Shown here: one piece after another, positions 16,277 to 25,514 of the stretch
Numbering within the stretch: position 1 is the first letter of the stretch
Layout: each line of letters starts with the position of its first letter
Source of the DNA: Ilumatobacter_A sp041688325
GTDB taxonomy: Bacteria > Actinomycetota > Acidimicrobiia > Acidimicrobiales > Ilumatobacteraceae
DNA: 64,000 nt
Direction of reading: 5' to 3'
NCBI RefSeq assembly: GCF_041688325.1
Contig: NZ_JBDNIJ010000042.1
Span: 30,239-94,238 of the forward strand
Made by a program: the position numbers and the translations under genes
Notes under the pieces: generated by a model
Seen by the model: only the letters and a program-made list of their open reading frames with translations
Told to the model about the DNA's origin: nothing
The model's database searches: none

Positions 16277-17014
16277 GTGGGCGTCGTGTTGAGTCGGTTG
16301 GTGCGGTGCACCCTCGCCATGGGTGTGCTTGTCACGTTTCTCGCGGCGCCGAGTGCAGCTGCGACACCACCTCCGCCTGACAACCCAATCTCCGAAAACG
16401 TCGGCTCCGGTCTGATCCCGATTCCTCCAGGCTGCATCGCGCCTGACGCAGCCGATGTGGCATTCGTCGGCAAGGCAGTCGCCAAAGACTTCGAGAAGGT
16501 GCGCTTCGAAATCGTGCAGCTACGTGCCGGATCGGCGAGTGGCTATGCGATCGACGGCTTGATCGACGTGCTGTATCTCGAGGATGCGAAGTTCTTCGAT
16601 GTCGACGAGGAGTACCTCGTGGGCGCTCGATTTGACTCTGGGTTGGGTGGCCTGTTTTCGAACGTGCGGCCCCCCGAACCGCTCTTCGGTGGCAATGACG
16701 TGATCGGCTTGAATGACACCGATATCGAGTGCCCCGTGATCGATGACCCGGTGCGCACGCTGCGGCCGGATGGCGCGAGTGTCGACTCTGGCGTTGTCAC
16801 CCCGTTGTTCCGTGACAAGCGCTTGCTGCTCGCCACACTCGGTGTGCCGATCGCGATCGCTTTTGCAGTCATTATCGGCCTTGTCTTACTCCGCAATGTG
16901 TGGGGCCTGGTCATCAAGAGCATCTTCGAACTCGGGCGCGCCGCAGTCACGCCGGTGCCGAACCACACGGCGGATCGAGTGCGCGAGCATCGCACCGACG
17001 TCGCAGAGGATTAG
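16277..17014 (+). CDS. secreted/membrane hypothetical protein
   Basis: 245 residues from GTG at 16277 (or GTG at 16286). A signal peptide ends near the AAPSAAA motif. An extracytoplasmic region of about 150 residues contains two cysteines (PPGC and IECPV). One transmembrane helix (about residues 185-207, LLLATLGVPIAIAFAVIIGL) is followed by a short basic cytoplasmic tail. This type I layout resembles surface proteins with a single anchor. No known domain recognised. A 12-bp tandem array begins 3 bases after its stop. Confidence 0.75.
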   Translation: MGVVLSRLVRCTLAMGVLVTFLAAPSAAATPPPPDNPISENVGSGLIPIPPGCIAPDAADVAFVGKAVAKDFEKVRFEIVQLRAGSASGYAIDGLIDVLYLEDAKFFDVDEEYLVGARFDSGLGGLFSNVRPPEPLFGGNDVIGLNDTDIECPVIDDPVRTLRPDGASVDSGVVTPLFRDKRLLLATLGVPIAIAFAVIIGLVLLRNVWGLVIKSIFELGRAAVTPVPNHTADRVREHRTDVAED

Positions 17015-17016
17015 CT

Positions 17017-17088
17017 CCCGCCCTCCTGCCCGCCCTCCTGCCCGCCCTCCTGCCCACCCTCCTGCCCGCCCTCCTGCCCACTCCGCTG
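17017..17088 (-). repeat. 12-bp tandem array, six copies, C-rich on + strand
   Basis: Six consecutive 12-bp units: CCCGCCCTCCTG at 17017, 17029, 17041 and 17065, CCCACCCTCCTG at 17053 and a degraded CCCACTCCGCTG at 17077. The minus strand is very G-rich with regularly spaced G-triplets, compatible with a quadruplex. It lies between the stop of the membrane protein gene and the AddB-like gene and adjoins a hairpin at 17086-17106. Confidence 0.9.
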
Positions 17089-17106
17089 TCACAAACTCTG
17101 TGACAG
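17086..17106. repeat. 8-bp hairpin just before AddB-like gene
   Basis: CTGTCACA (17086-17093) and TGTGACAG (17099-17106) form a perfect stem with a 5-base loop, ending 3 bases before the ATG at 17110. Read on the minus strand, hairpin then GGAGTGG then G-rich repeats is the same order as at 4569-4647. If transcribed with the AddB gene it would sequester the region of its ribosome binding site. Confidence 0.75.
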
Positions 17107-17109
17107 GCA

Positions 17110-20100
17110 ATGTGTACGTTCACAGATGTGATCGAATCGGTGAAAGTAGTCGCCTATGGGCGTGCGGCGTCGGAGGCGTTGGCAGCAGCGGTCACCAGCG
17201 CCAAGGCTGCCGGTCCGCTCGTGCCGGTCACGGTCGTCGTGCCGTCCAACTTTGTCGGCCTGTCGGCCCGCCGGTTGCTCGGGTCCGGAGCACTCGAGCA
17301 CGGGGGCAAGGGAGGCGTGGCGAACGTCTCGTTCATGACGCCATTCCGCTTTGCCGAAATGGCAGCAGCCGATCTCTTGCTCGAACAGCAACCGATTACC
17401 AACCCGGTGCTGGGCGCTGCGGTCCGCCAGGTGCTCGCCGAAGACCCCGACGTGTATCGACCCGTGGCCCAGCACGAAGCCACTGAGGCCGCGCTTGCAG
17501 CGCTCTTTGCCGAACTGTCGAATGTTGACGAAGCCGGCCTCGAGTCGATCTCTGAAGAGGGCTCCACTGCAGCGCTGCTCGCTGTCAAGTTTTACCGGCG
17601 CATCGCTGCGCAACTCGATGGGTTCCACACCGAGCACGACCTGGCAACGGCTGCCGCTGACCGGCCAGACCTCGCTGACCGACTCAGCTCGTTCGGCCAC
17701 CTCATCTGGTATCTCCCGGCCCCGGTCACTCCCGCAATCGGCCGATTCATCGGCGAGGCATTGCGGGCCGCCTCGTCTTCGTCGGTCATCGTCGGGGTCT
17801 CGGGCGCACCACGAGCGGACGAGCCGACTTGGCGCGCCTGCGAAGCCGCACTCGTCGGGCGCAGCACTTCGTCCGTGCCGGTCGCCCACGGCGACTCGAT
17901 TATCTCGGTCACCGATGCTGCAGAGGAGGTCCGTGAAGTGTGCAGTCGCGTGATCGGGTTGGTTGCCGATGGGGTACGGCTCGACCGCATTGGTGTGTTC
18001 TTCCCGACACCGGACCCGTACGTGCGGATCATCGAGCAGCAGTTCGGTGCTGCGGGGATTCCGGCGAACGGCCCTGATCCTCGGCGGCTCGCTGAGTCGG
18101 TGGCTGGTCGAACGCTCCTTGCCGGGCTGGCGCTGCCAGAACAGCGTTGGCGGCGTGACCGAGTGATGTCGGTAGTCAGCGGCGGCCCGCTGCGCTTCGA
18201 CGGAGCATCGGTGCGGCCAGGCGACTGGGATCAACTCTCGCGAGATGCCGGCGTCGTGATCGATCACGCTGACTGGCGACGCAAGATCGAGTACGACGAG
18301 CAGCGCGCAGCGGAGCGAATCATCAAGCTCGAAAGCGGAGTGCAGTCCGACTCTGTCACGTTTCAGCTCCAGCGGCTGCGCGACCGCGTTGCCGATGGCC
18401 GACGGTTGATGGCATTCGTCGACGGGCTCCACACGATGGTTCGCGCTGTTGAGCAGGCTGACACGTGGCCGACCAAGTGCGCGGCGGCCACTGCACTGCT
18501 GCAGTCGCTGCTGGGTGAGGAGCGCCAACACACATCGTGGCCGGATCACGAGCAGGAGTCGTTTGCTCGGGTCGAAGATGCGTTGGTGCGCTTGGCTGCT
18601 CTCAACGACATTGAGCCGACGCCGAGCCACGGTGTGTTCCAACGTGCCCTGCGCACGGAACTTAACGTTGCCCGAGGGCGCCATGGCAGCTTCGGGCAGG
18701 GTGTCGTCTTTGGCCCGATTGGCACGGCAATCGGCCATGACCTCGATGCGGTATTCGTGATCGGCTGCGCCGAAGGGCTGCTGCCGATGCCGCGCCGCGA
18801 CGACGCGATCTTGCCCGACGCGGTCCGAACCAAGTCGCTCGATCAGCTGGAGTCGAGAGCCGAACGGCTCCATCACCAGCATCGAGCGTTCCTCGCGGTG
18901 TTGGCAGCCGCGCCGGCTGGGCGGCGTATCCTGACGTTTCCTCGTGGTGACTTGCGATCCAATCGTCGGGCGCTGCCATCGCGCTGGCTCCTCGATACGG
19001 CATCCGCGCTGGCCGGTCGAGTGGTTCATGCCACTGACTTCGACGAACTCGAACTCGTCGACATGGTGGGGTCGTTTGCCTCAGGCATCACGGCAGCCAC
19101 GCATGCCGGGTCACTCGACGAACGTGACCTTGTGGCAGTCGGCAACGACGCGGCCGCTGGTGTCGCGCTCCTCGAAAATGAGCTGGCGGTGCTCGTCGGC
19201 AACGGATGGCAGATGCAGGCGGCGCGGGCCAGTTCTGACTTCACCGCGTTCGACGGAAACCTGTCCGCTCGTGTCGGCGCCGAGGTGTTTCCACTACCAG
19301 GTATCGGCGATCGGGCACTGTCACCGTCTCGGCTCGAGACCTGGGCGAGCTGCGGGTTCCACTACTTCCTCAGTTACGTCCTTGAAGTCAGTGATCGTGA
19401 CGATCCCGAACGAACCGACGAGATCTCAGCGCTCGACCGCGGCTCGCTCATCCACTCGACGCTCGAAAAATTCATTGGCGAAGCACTGCGTGACGGTGCG
19501 CCGTCGCCCCAGCAGGCATGGTCGCCCGAAGCGCGTGCCCGGTTGCACTTCATTGCCGATAGCGAATGTCTGGAGTACGAATCGACCGGGCGAACGGGTC
19601 GCCGAGTTAACTGGCGTGTCCGACGCGACGACCTCCACGATCTACTCGACGAATTCTTGCTCGCCGACAACGAGTTCCGCAGCAGCCATCTGGCGACCCC
19701 CGTCGGTGTCGAACTGGACCTTGGCGTCCGGAGCGGCGACGTTGTCCCCGTCACGTTGCCCAACGGCTCCTCGATCACGCTGCGCGGCATGATCGACCGT
19801 GTCGACACAACTGCCGACGGGCGAGTGCTCGTCAGCGACTACAAGTCAGGCAAGGGAAAGAAATTTGACGGCCTCAAAGACGATCCGTTTATCGACGGAA
19901 CGACACTGCAGCTGGGCATGTATGCCGAAGGCGCCCTGCAAGCGACGGGGATGTCCGAGGCGGCGGCGCATTACTGGTTGGTTGAGCGCGATGGAGAGCA
20001 ACGGCTCGGATACGCGTGGACCGACGAGAAGCGTGAGCGTTTCCATGAAGTGCTCACCGCCATCACTTCCGGCATTGCCAATGGCGTCTTTGCTGCGTCA

Positions 20101-20298
20101 CCGGGGGAGTGGGATTCCTGGCGGCTGACTAACGAGAACTGTGGGTATTGCGAATTCGACAGCGTGTGCGTACGCGACCGTGGTGATCATGCCGAGGCGA
20201 AGGCCCACGCTCCCGAGTTGGCGGTGCGTGTGGCGCTGTCGCCGAAGCCAGACAGCGATCGAGATAGCGACCAAGACGGCGACGGAGACGTGTCATGA
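17110..20298 (+). CDS. AddB-like PD-(D/E)XK nuclease subunit
   Basis: 1062 residues from ATG at 17110; GTG codons at 17128 and 17140 are alternatives, and the latter gives the natural start KVVAYGR. The C-terminal RecB-type nuclease has GMIDRVD (about residue 892) and VSDYKSGKG (about 907). Four cysteines, one in WASCGF (about 748) and three in C-x2-C-x5-C (about 1010-1020), match the iron-sulfur staple of AddB nucleases. The N-terminal half lacks an obvious Walker A, as in an inactivated helicase scaffold. It overlaps the downstream AddA-like gene by 4 bases (ATGA). Together they should process double-strand breaks for RecA. Confidence 0.85.
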   Translation: MCTFTDVIESVKVVAYGRAASEALAAAVTSAKAAGPLVPVTVVVPSNFVGLSARRLLGSGALEHGGKGGVANVSFMTPFRFAEMAAADLLLEQQPITNPVLGAAVRQVLAEDPDVYRPVAQHEATEAALAALFAELSNVDEAGLESISEEGSTAALLAVKFYRRIAAQLDGFHTEHDLATAAADRPDLADRLSSFGHLIWYLPAPVTPAIGRFIGEALRAASSSSVIVGVSGAPRADEPTWRACEAALVGRSTSSVPVAHGDSIISVTDAAEEVREVCSRVIGLVADGVRLDRIGVFFPTPDPYVRIIEQQFGAAGIPANGPDPRRLAESVAGRTLLAGLALPEQRWRRDRVMSVVSGGPLRFDGASVRPGDWDQLSRDAGVVIDHADWRRKIEYDEQRAAERIIKLESGVQSDSVTFQLQRLRDRVADGRRLMAFVDGLHTMVRAVEQADTWPTKCAAATALLQSLLGEERQHTSWPDHEQESFARVEDALVRLAALNDIEPTPSHGVFQRALRTELNVARGRHGSFGQGVVFGPIGTAIGHDLDAVFVIGCAEGLLPMPRRDDAILPDAVRTKSLDQLESRAERLHHQHRAFLAVLAAAPAGRRILTFPRGDLRSNRRALPSRWLLDTASALAGRVVHATDFDELELVDMVGSFASGITAATHAGSLDERDLVAVGNDAAAGVALLENELAVLVGNGWQMQAARASSDFTAFDGNLSARVGAEVFPLPGIGDRALSPSRLETWASCGFHYFLSYVLEVSDRDDPERTDEISALDRGSLIHSTLEKFIGEALRDGAPSPQQAWSPEARARLHFIADSECLEYESTGRTGRRVNWRVRRDDLHDLLDEFLLADNEFRSSHLATPVGVELDLGVRSGDVVPVTLPNGSSITLRGMIDRVDTTADGRVLVSDYKSGKGKKFDGLKDDPFIDGTTLQLGMYAEGALQATGMSEAAAHYWLVERDGEQRLGYAWTDEKRERFHEVLTAITSGIANGVFAASPGEWDSWRLTNENCGYCEFDSVCVRDRGDHAEAKAHAPELAVRVALSPKPDSDRDSDQDGDGDVS

Positions 20299-23200
20299 CG
20301 ACGTTGAGCGATCAGCCAGCCCGAGATCTGATCAGTACACACGGGCTCGACCGAACGCTGTTTGTCGAGGCCGGCGCGGGAACAGGCAAAACGACGCAGC
20401 TCGTCAGCCGGATCGTCAACACGGTTCTGAACAATGACGTCAGGCTCTCCGACATCGCAGCGATCACGTTCACCGAAGCGGCGGCGAGTGAGCTCCAGGC
20501 CCGGATCCGCGTCGAGTTCGAGAAGCGAGCGCAGACCGAAGATCCAACGCACCGAGAGCGAGCCGAGCAAGCGATTGCCGATACCGACCTCGCCGCGGTC
20601 TCGACGGTGCATGGGTTCGCCAGCCGCATCCTTGGCGAGTTCTCCGTGGCTGCTGGTTTGCCCCCTCGGATCAGCGTGCTCGACGAGGTGGCCTCGCAGC
20701 TCGCCAACGAGCAGCGGTGGGATCGCTTCGTCGATCTACTCAACAACGAGCCCGAGCTCGAAGAACTGATGTATCGAGCCGCACTGCTCGACGTCCCACT
20801 CACCCCTGCCTTTCAGGGACAGCCGTCCTTCAAGGACGTCGCCCACAACTTCGCGCAAAACTGGGACCGGCTCGACGAGCTCCTCGACCAGCCGCTAGGT
20901 GCTGCCCTTGATCCGATCGACTTTACTCCGTTCCGTGAAGCTGTTCGCGCCGTGTCGGCGCTGCTCGACGATTGCCTCGATCCTGACGACCTGCTCGCCG
21001 GCCACCTCCGCACGATCCTGCCCGAGATGCAGGCAGTGGTCGCCATCGACGATCCGCATCGGGCTCTCCGGCGAATGCAGGCGCTCTACCGTCGGGGTCG
21101 GTCGGCGAAGGGTCGGCGCGTCATTTGGGGCCGCGGTACGGGTGGTGCCAAGAAGAACTGGGCCGTCGACCCGAAAGACATCAAAGACATCATCGACCAA
21201 GCGAACGACGCGCTCAGCGTCGTGCTTGACAAGGTCAGCGAGGGAGTTCTCGATCAGTTGATGCGGCTGACCGCACGGGAAGTGCGACAGGCTGCCAACG
21301 AACGGAAGTCGAATGGCGGGCTCGAGTTCCACGACCTGCTCGTTATTGCGCGTCAGGTGCTGCGCGACAGCGCCGAGGTGCGCAAGGTACTTCACGATCG
21401 GTACCGGCACGTCTTGCTCGACGAGTTCCAAGATACGGATCCGATCCAGATCGAACTGGCGTCGCTGATTGCAGCCACTCCTGCACCGCGGCAACCGGAG
21501 CGATGGAGCGACCACTCCGTTGCCGGTGGGCGACTGTTCTTCGTGGGCGACCCGAAGCAGTCGATCTATCGATTTCGTCGTGCCGACATCAAGCTCTTTC
21601 TCGAGGCTCGCGACACATTTGGTGCAGGAAGCTCGGGCGCGGTTCGGCTCGACACGAACTTTCGCACGATGCCGCCGATCATCGACTGGGTCAACGGCCT
21701 CTTTGCCGAGGCGATGCCTGACGAGATCGCCGATGCCCAACCGAAGTACGAACCGCTCCGCGCCGGTCGCAGCCTTCAATCCAGTGCCGATCATCGACCC
21801 GTGGTACTCGGAGGCGAACATCCAGATCCGAAGGTCAAAGCGGGCGAGTTGCGTCTCGCCGAAGCGACCGACGTCGCCCGAGTTGTTGCTGCGATTCGGG
21901 CTGCACCCGATCAGTGGCCGGTGTTTGACCAGCGGGACAAGCAGTGGCGCTCGGCTCGGCTCAGTGACATCACGATCCTGATTCCAACTCGAACGTCGTT
22001 GCCGTTTCTGCGCGACGCATTGTCGGGGCACGAAATTCCATCCCGTCTCGCCACAGGAACGTTGGTCTACGACACACAAGAGGTCCGTGACACGCTGGCT
22101 GTCCTGCGCGCTGTCGACGATCCGAATGACACGCTCAGCCTCATTGCAGCACTGCGGTCGCCGCTCTATGGATGTTCTGACGTCGACCTCTACGTCTACC
22201 ACCAGGCCCATCAACGATGGAGCCTGCGCAATGCTGTCCCCGAGGGGTTCGACCAACAACACCCAGTCGTCGCGGCGCTCGCGCATCTCCGCGCGATGTG
22301 GGAACAACGCTGGTGGACCGGCCCGGCATCGATGCTCGAACGCGTGCTCCGGGAACGTCGGGGCTTTCTTTTGGGCTACGGCACCGAACGGCCCGCCGAA
22401 GTGTGGCGCCGTCTGCGGTTCCTGGTCGATCAGGCTCGGGCCTTTGAAGAGTCGAACGGCGGAGGGCTGCGGGCGTTCCTTGACTGGGCTGCGTTGCAGT
22501 CGTCTGAAGGCTCACGTGTCCACGAACCGATGCTGCCCGAGACTGATGACGAGGCCGTGCAGATCATCACCGTGCACGGGTCCAAGGGGCTCGAGTTCCC
22601 GATCACCATCCTCTCCGGTATGACAACCGCAGCCAAGGGAAAGCAGAACGGTGTCAGCGTGCTGTGGGGCGAAACCGGCCCTCCCGCCATCAAGCTTCGG
22701 GCGGGCGTTACGACAGCCGAGCACACCGCTCGCGCCGATCTCGAAGACGAAATGGACACCCACGAAAAGTTACGGCTGCTCTATGTCGCAACGACACGCG
22801 CACGTGATCACCTCATTGTGTCTGGCCACCACAAGGTCACTGGCAAGGCCGAGGCGACGTATGCAACTCGACTGGCGATGTTCTCAGTGGCGAACCCTGA
22901 GCTCTGTCGACCGTTCTCTGCGACTCCGATTGTGCCCAGTACTGATGGCCGTGTCAGCACTCATCACCAGGTGTCGGCCGTCGCTGTTGGCCAGGCCCGC
23001 GAGTCGATGGCGGAACGTCACCGATGGATCGCTGCGCGGCAGGACCTGCTCGCACCTTTCTTGGTCCCGGCGGCGATGTCGGCCACGGCGATTGCCCGCA
23101 CGGTTGACGCAGCACTGGCCGACAGCGACGACGACACAGCGTCGGCCGCCGGCGAGTCGTCGGGACCGACGATTGTTCGCAAAAAGGGTCGCGCCGGCTC

Positions 23201-23786
23201 GGCAATCGGGAGCGCTGTCCACGCAACACTCGAGTTTGTCGACTTCGACGAGCCCGGTGACCTCGATGCGCTCGTCCAACGGCAGTGCGAGCTGCACGCC
23301 ATTGCCGACTACGTCGACACCGTCGGAGCCTTGGTCCGTTCGGCGCTCAACTCTGACGCAGTGGCACTCGCACGGACCAACACGGCATTCCGAGAGCTGT
23401 ACGTCGGTGCGCCGTTGGGCGACGTCATGGTCGAGGGGTATGTCGACCTGCTGGTTCAGACGCCTGACGGTCTCGTGATCATCGACTACAAGACCGACAG
23501 CGCGTCGTCGCCGGCCGAGATCGACGCCAAGCTCGCTGCATACGAATTGCAGGGAGCGGCCTACGCCGTTGCTCTCGAAGAATCGACTGGCCTCGAGGTC
23601 GTTGACTGCCGCTTTGTCTTCTGCAAGGCGAGCGGTGCCATCGAGCGTTCTGTTGGTGATCTTGCCGGCGCGAAGCAGCGGGTCCGCGACACGGTGGCTG
23701 CTGGGCTTCAGCCAGCCCCTGGCTCGGCGTCGGGCAAAGCGGTGTCGATCGACACGATGATGCAGCCGAGTTTGTTCAGCGACTGA
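20295..23786 (+). CDS. AddA/RecB-like UvrD-type helicase-nuclease
   Basis: 1163 residues. Superfamily 1 helicase motifs in order: Walker A AGAGTGKTTQL (about 26-36), motif II LLDEFQDTDP (about 375), motif III VGDPKQSIYRFRRAD, motif V TVHGSKGLEFP and motif VI YVATTRARDHL (about 830). The C-terminal RecB nuclease has GYVDLL and IIDYKTD (about 1062). It is the motor and second nuclease of an AddAB-type complex with the preceding gene. Its 3' end overlaps the convergent GHMP kinase gene by 79 bases. Confidence 0.88.
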   Translation: MTTLSDQPARDLISTHGLDRTLFVEAGAGTGKTTQLVSRIVNTVLNNDVRLSDIAAITFTEAAASELQARIRVEFEKRAQTEDPTHRERAEQAIADTDLAAVSTVHGFASRILGEFSVAAGLPPRISVLDEVASQLANEQRWDRFVDLLNNEPELEELMYRAALLDVPLTPAFQGQPSFKDVAHNFAQNWDRLDELLDQPLGAALDPIDFTPFREAVRAVSALLDDCLDPDDLLAGHLRTILPEMQAVVAIDDPHRALRRMQALYRRGRSAKGRRVIWGRGTGGAKKNWAVDPKDIKDIIDQANDALSVVLDKVSEGVLDQLMRLTAREVRQAANERKSNGGLEFHDLLVIARQVLRDSAEVRKVLHDRYRHVLLDEFQDTDPIQIELASLIAATPAPRQPERWSDHSVAGGRLFFVGDPKQSIYRFRRADIKLFLEARDTFGAGSSGAVRLDTNFRTMPPIIDWVNGLFAEAMPDEIADAQPKYEPLRAGRSLQSSADHRPVVLGGEHPDPKVKAGELRLAEATDVARVVAAIRAAPDQWPVFDQRDKQWRSARLSDITILIPTRTSLPFLRDALSGHEIPSRLATGTLVYDTQEVRDTLAVLRAVDDPNDTLSLIAALRSPLYGCSDVDLYVYHQAHQRWSLRNAVPEGFDQQHPVVAALAHLRAMWEQRWWTGPASMLERVLRERRGFLLGYGTERPAEVWRRLRFLVDQARAFEESNGGGLRAFLDWAALQSSEGSRVHEPMLPETDDEAVQIITVHGSKGLEFPITILSGMTTAAKGKQNGVSVLWGETGPPAIKLRAGVTTAEHTARADLEDEMDTHEKLRLLYVATTRARDHLIVSGHHKVTGKAEATYATRLAMFSVANPELCRPFSATPIVPSTDGRVSTHHQVSAVAVGQARESMAERHRWIAARQDLLAPFLVPAAMSATAIARTVDAALADSDDDTASAAGESSGPTIVRKKGRAGSAIGSAVHATLEFVDFDEPGDLDALVQRQCELHAIADYVDTVGALVRSALNSDAVALARTNTAFRELYVGAPLGDVMVEGYVDLLVQTPDGLVIIDYKTDSASSPAEIDAKLAAYELQGAAYAVALEESTGLEVVDCRFVFCKASGAIERSVGDLAGAKQRVRDTVAAGLQPAPGSASGKAVSIDTMMQPSLFSD

Positions 23787-24727
23787 CGAGCTGCCGCTTC
23801 GACGTCTGCGCTCCGGGCGAGCACGACCACCGACCCGCCTGAGCCGGTGAAGTTCGCATGAGCGCCAGCAGCGCGTGCGGCCTCGACCATCTCGACATGA
23901 CTGCGAGCGAGGTCGAGGATTGACGCACGTGTGTCGAACGTTGCATCCATCGCAGCTCCGAGCCGAACGACATCGGCGGCTGTGAATGCTGCAGCGGCAT
24001 CGACGGCGCGATTGGCGAGAATCGGCATGGCATCGGTGACGGTTTGGTCGCGGGAATCGAATCGGGCCCGGAGGTCGCCGTGCACAATTTGGCTCGGTTC
24101 GGAGGTGCTTGCTCGCGACGCAACGAACAGACGCATGGCGCCAGCAGCGCGCACAGGTGTGAAGACGCCAGGGCCGGACCGGGTCGACTCGGGATCGAAC
24201 TGCATCAGCATCGGCTGGCCGTATGCCTGGACCACGCGGTCCTGAAGGCCGGCGGCAATCCCGATTCGGCGGGTCTCGATGTTGAGAGCGGTGACGGCAA
24301 GTTCGTCGTTGTCGATTGCATCGCCGGCCCAGCCGATGAGCACCCGGAGCGCGGCAATGACGATTGCACTCGAACCGGCCAGCCCCACCGATACGGGAAT
24401 CGTGGTGTCTGCCGCGAGTCGAAACGGAGCGAGCTGCCCGCTGCGCTCGGCGATCTCGGCAATGACGCCGAGCAGAAGGCAATGTGGGGAGGCAGCTGTC
24501 GCTGACGCCATGGCTTGCTCAAGATCAGCCCACGACTCATACCGGCTGAGCCCAGACTGGACATCGACGAGCTCATAGCCTCGGTCGATCGAATCGAGCC
24601 GGGCTGCTGCGCTACAGGCCGGCACCGGGACGGCAAACACCGCGCCGCCGTAGCCATCGGATGGATTACCCGCAAGTGCTGCACGCGCCGGAACGGTCGC
24701 GATGATCGGCAGGGCTGTTTCGTCCAC
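23708..24727 (-). CDS. GHMP-family kinase, glucuronokinase-like
   Basis: 339 residues. GHMP ATP-binding loop PVSVGLAGSSAIVIA (about residues 111-125), N-terminal ARAALAGNPSDGYGG and C-terminal Gly-rich motif 3 ANFTGSGGSVVVL. The NPSDGYGG start resembles sugar-1-kinases of the glucuronokinase/arabinokinase group rather than mevalonate or homoserine kinases. The substrate is not certain. The gene is convergent with the AddA-like gene and overlaps its end. The final residues after LGCIIVSIDTALPD lie inside that overlap. Confidence 0.8.
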   Translation of the reverse strand: MDETALPIIATVPARAALAGNPSDGYGGAVFAVPVPACSAAARLDSIDRGYELVDVQSGLSRYESWADLEQAMASATAASPHCLLLGVIAEIAERSGQLAPFRLAADTTIPVSVGLAGSSAIVIAALRVLIGWAGDAIDNDELAVTALNIETRRIGIAAGLQDRVVQAYGQPMLMQFDPESTRSGPGVFTPVRAAGAMRLFVASRASTSEPSQIVHGDLRARFDSRDQTVTDAMPILANRAVDAAAAFTAADVVRLGAAMDATFDTRASILDLARSHVEMVEAARAAGAHANFTGSGGSVVVLARSADVEAAARQSLNKLGCIIVSIDTALPDAEPGAG

Positions 24728-24762
24728 GGGTTGTTTGTAGCAGGTCGCATACGGTGTCTCGT

Positions 24763-25359
24763 ATGACGATCCGACGGGCCGAGCAGTCCGACTTCCGTAA
24801 TCTGTGCGTTACTGCGATGAGGGCCTTTGCCGACGACCCAGTCATGCGCTGGCTCTACCCAGACGACGCCGACTATTTCCTTCCGAATGGTGCGGTGTTC
24901 GGGAGCTCGATGACCAACTGGTTGGCGAGTCAACAGCCGTGGTGCACCGATGATGCTGCGGCGTTGGCCATCTGGTTTCCACCGGTTGAGCCGGAGGCGC
25001 CGGAGCCAGAGCGGATCAAAATCGGCCCGCCACCGAGCGAAGATCAGCTCGCCCGCTTCGCGCTCATTGGCCCGGTCATGGCCGAGAACAAACCTGTCGA
25101 GCCGCACTGGTATCTCCAACTGCTTGCTACCCATCCCGACTGGCAGCGACTCGGCCTCGGAGCGCAACTTATGCAAGTGGCTTTCGAGCAAGCCGACCAA
25201 CAGGGCGTTCCGTGCTACCTCGAAACCGAACGACCCGAACTTGTCGCGTACTACCGAACGTTTGGTTTCGATGTGTGCAGCGAGTGGGTTGTTGATCCTG
25301 AGGCAACCCTCGGTGAGGTCGGCCCAAAGATGTGGGGCATGTACCGCCCGACGCCATGA
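24763..25359 (+). CDS. GNAT family N-acetyltransferase
   Basis: 198 residues from ATG at 24763 (MTIRRAEQSDF); a GTG at 24754 would add three residues. The acetyl-CoA loop is in LATHPDWQRLGLGAQLMQVAFEQAD (R/Q-x-x-G-x-G/A pattern), followed by CYLETERPELVAYYRTFGF, typical of GNAT motif B. Substrate unknown. Its start is 35 bases from the divergent kinase start, so promoters overlap. It ends 29 bases before the inverted-repeat element at 25389. Confidence 0.85.
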   Translation: MTIRRAEQSDFRNLCVTAMRAFADDPVMRWLYPDDADYFLPNGAVFGSSMTNWLASQQPWCTDDAAALAIWFPPVEPEAPEPERIKIGPPPSEDQLARFALIGPVMAENKPVEPHWYLQLLATHPDWQRLGLGAQLMQVAFEQADQQGVPCYLETERPELVAYYRTFGFDVCSEWVVDPEATLGEVGPKMWGMYRPTP

Positions 25360-25388
25360 CATCAACCGCTACAGCTGGACCAGCTCTC

Positions 25389-25514
25389 CCAAAATGGAGA
25401 CCATTTCACCCACTCAGTAGTAAGAAATGGTCTCCATTTCGGAACGAGCCCCGTCATCGGCCGAAACTGGGATCGTCGCGATGCGCCACGCGAGAGAGAT
25501 GGTCTCCATTTTGG
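25389..25514. mobile_element. 126-bp MITE-like element with 16-bp inverted ends
   Basis: CCAAAATGGAGACCAT (25389-25404) is matched exactly in reverse complement at 25499-25514. A third copy lies inside: 25392-25407 (AAATGGAGACCATTTC) pairs perfectly with 25424-25439. Each copy is itself near-palindromic (AAATGG-AGA-CCATTT). There is no coding capacity of its own. The right half supplies the last codons of rpe, so the element has inserted at, or grown into, the end of that gene. Confidence 0.8.

Noticed and set aside
17017..17088. CRISPR-like direct repeats
   Set aside because: The 12-bp units are contiguous with no spacers and no cas genes are present, so this is a tandem repeat.
16900..17103. 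Frames translating the 12-bp array as Pro/Ala/Leu repeats
   Set aside because: They arise only from the repeat DNA, cross the stop of the real gene, and have no conserved start.
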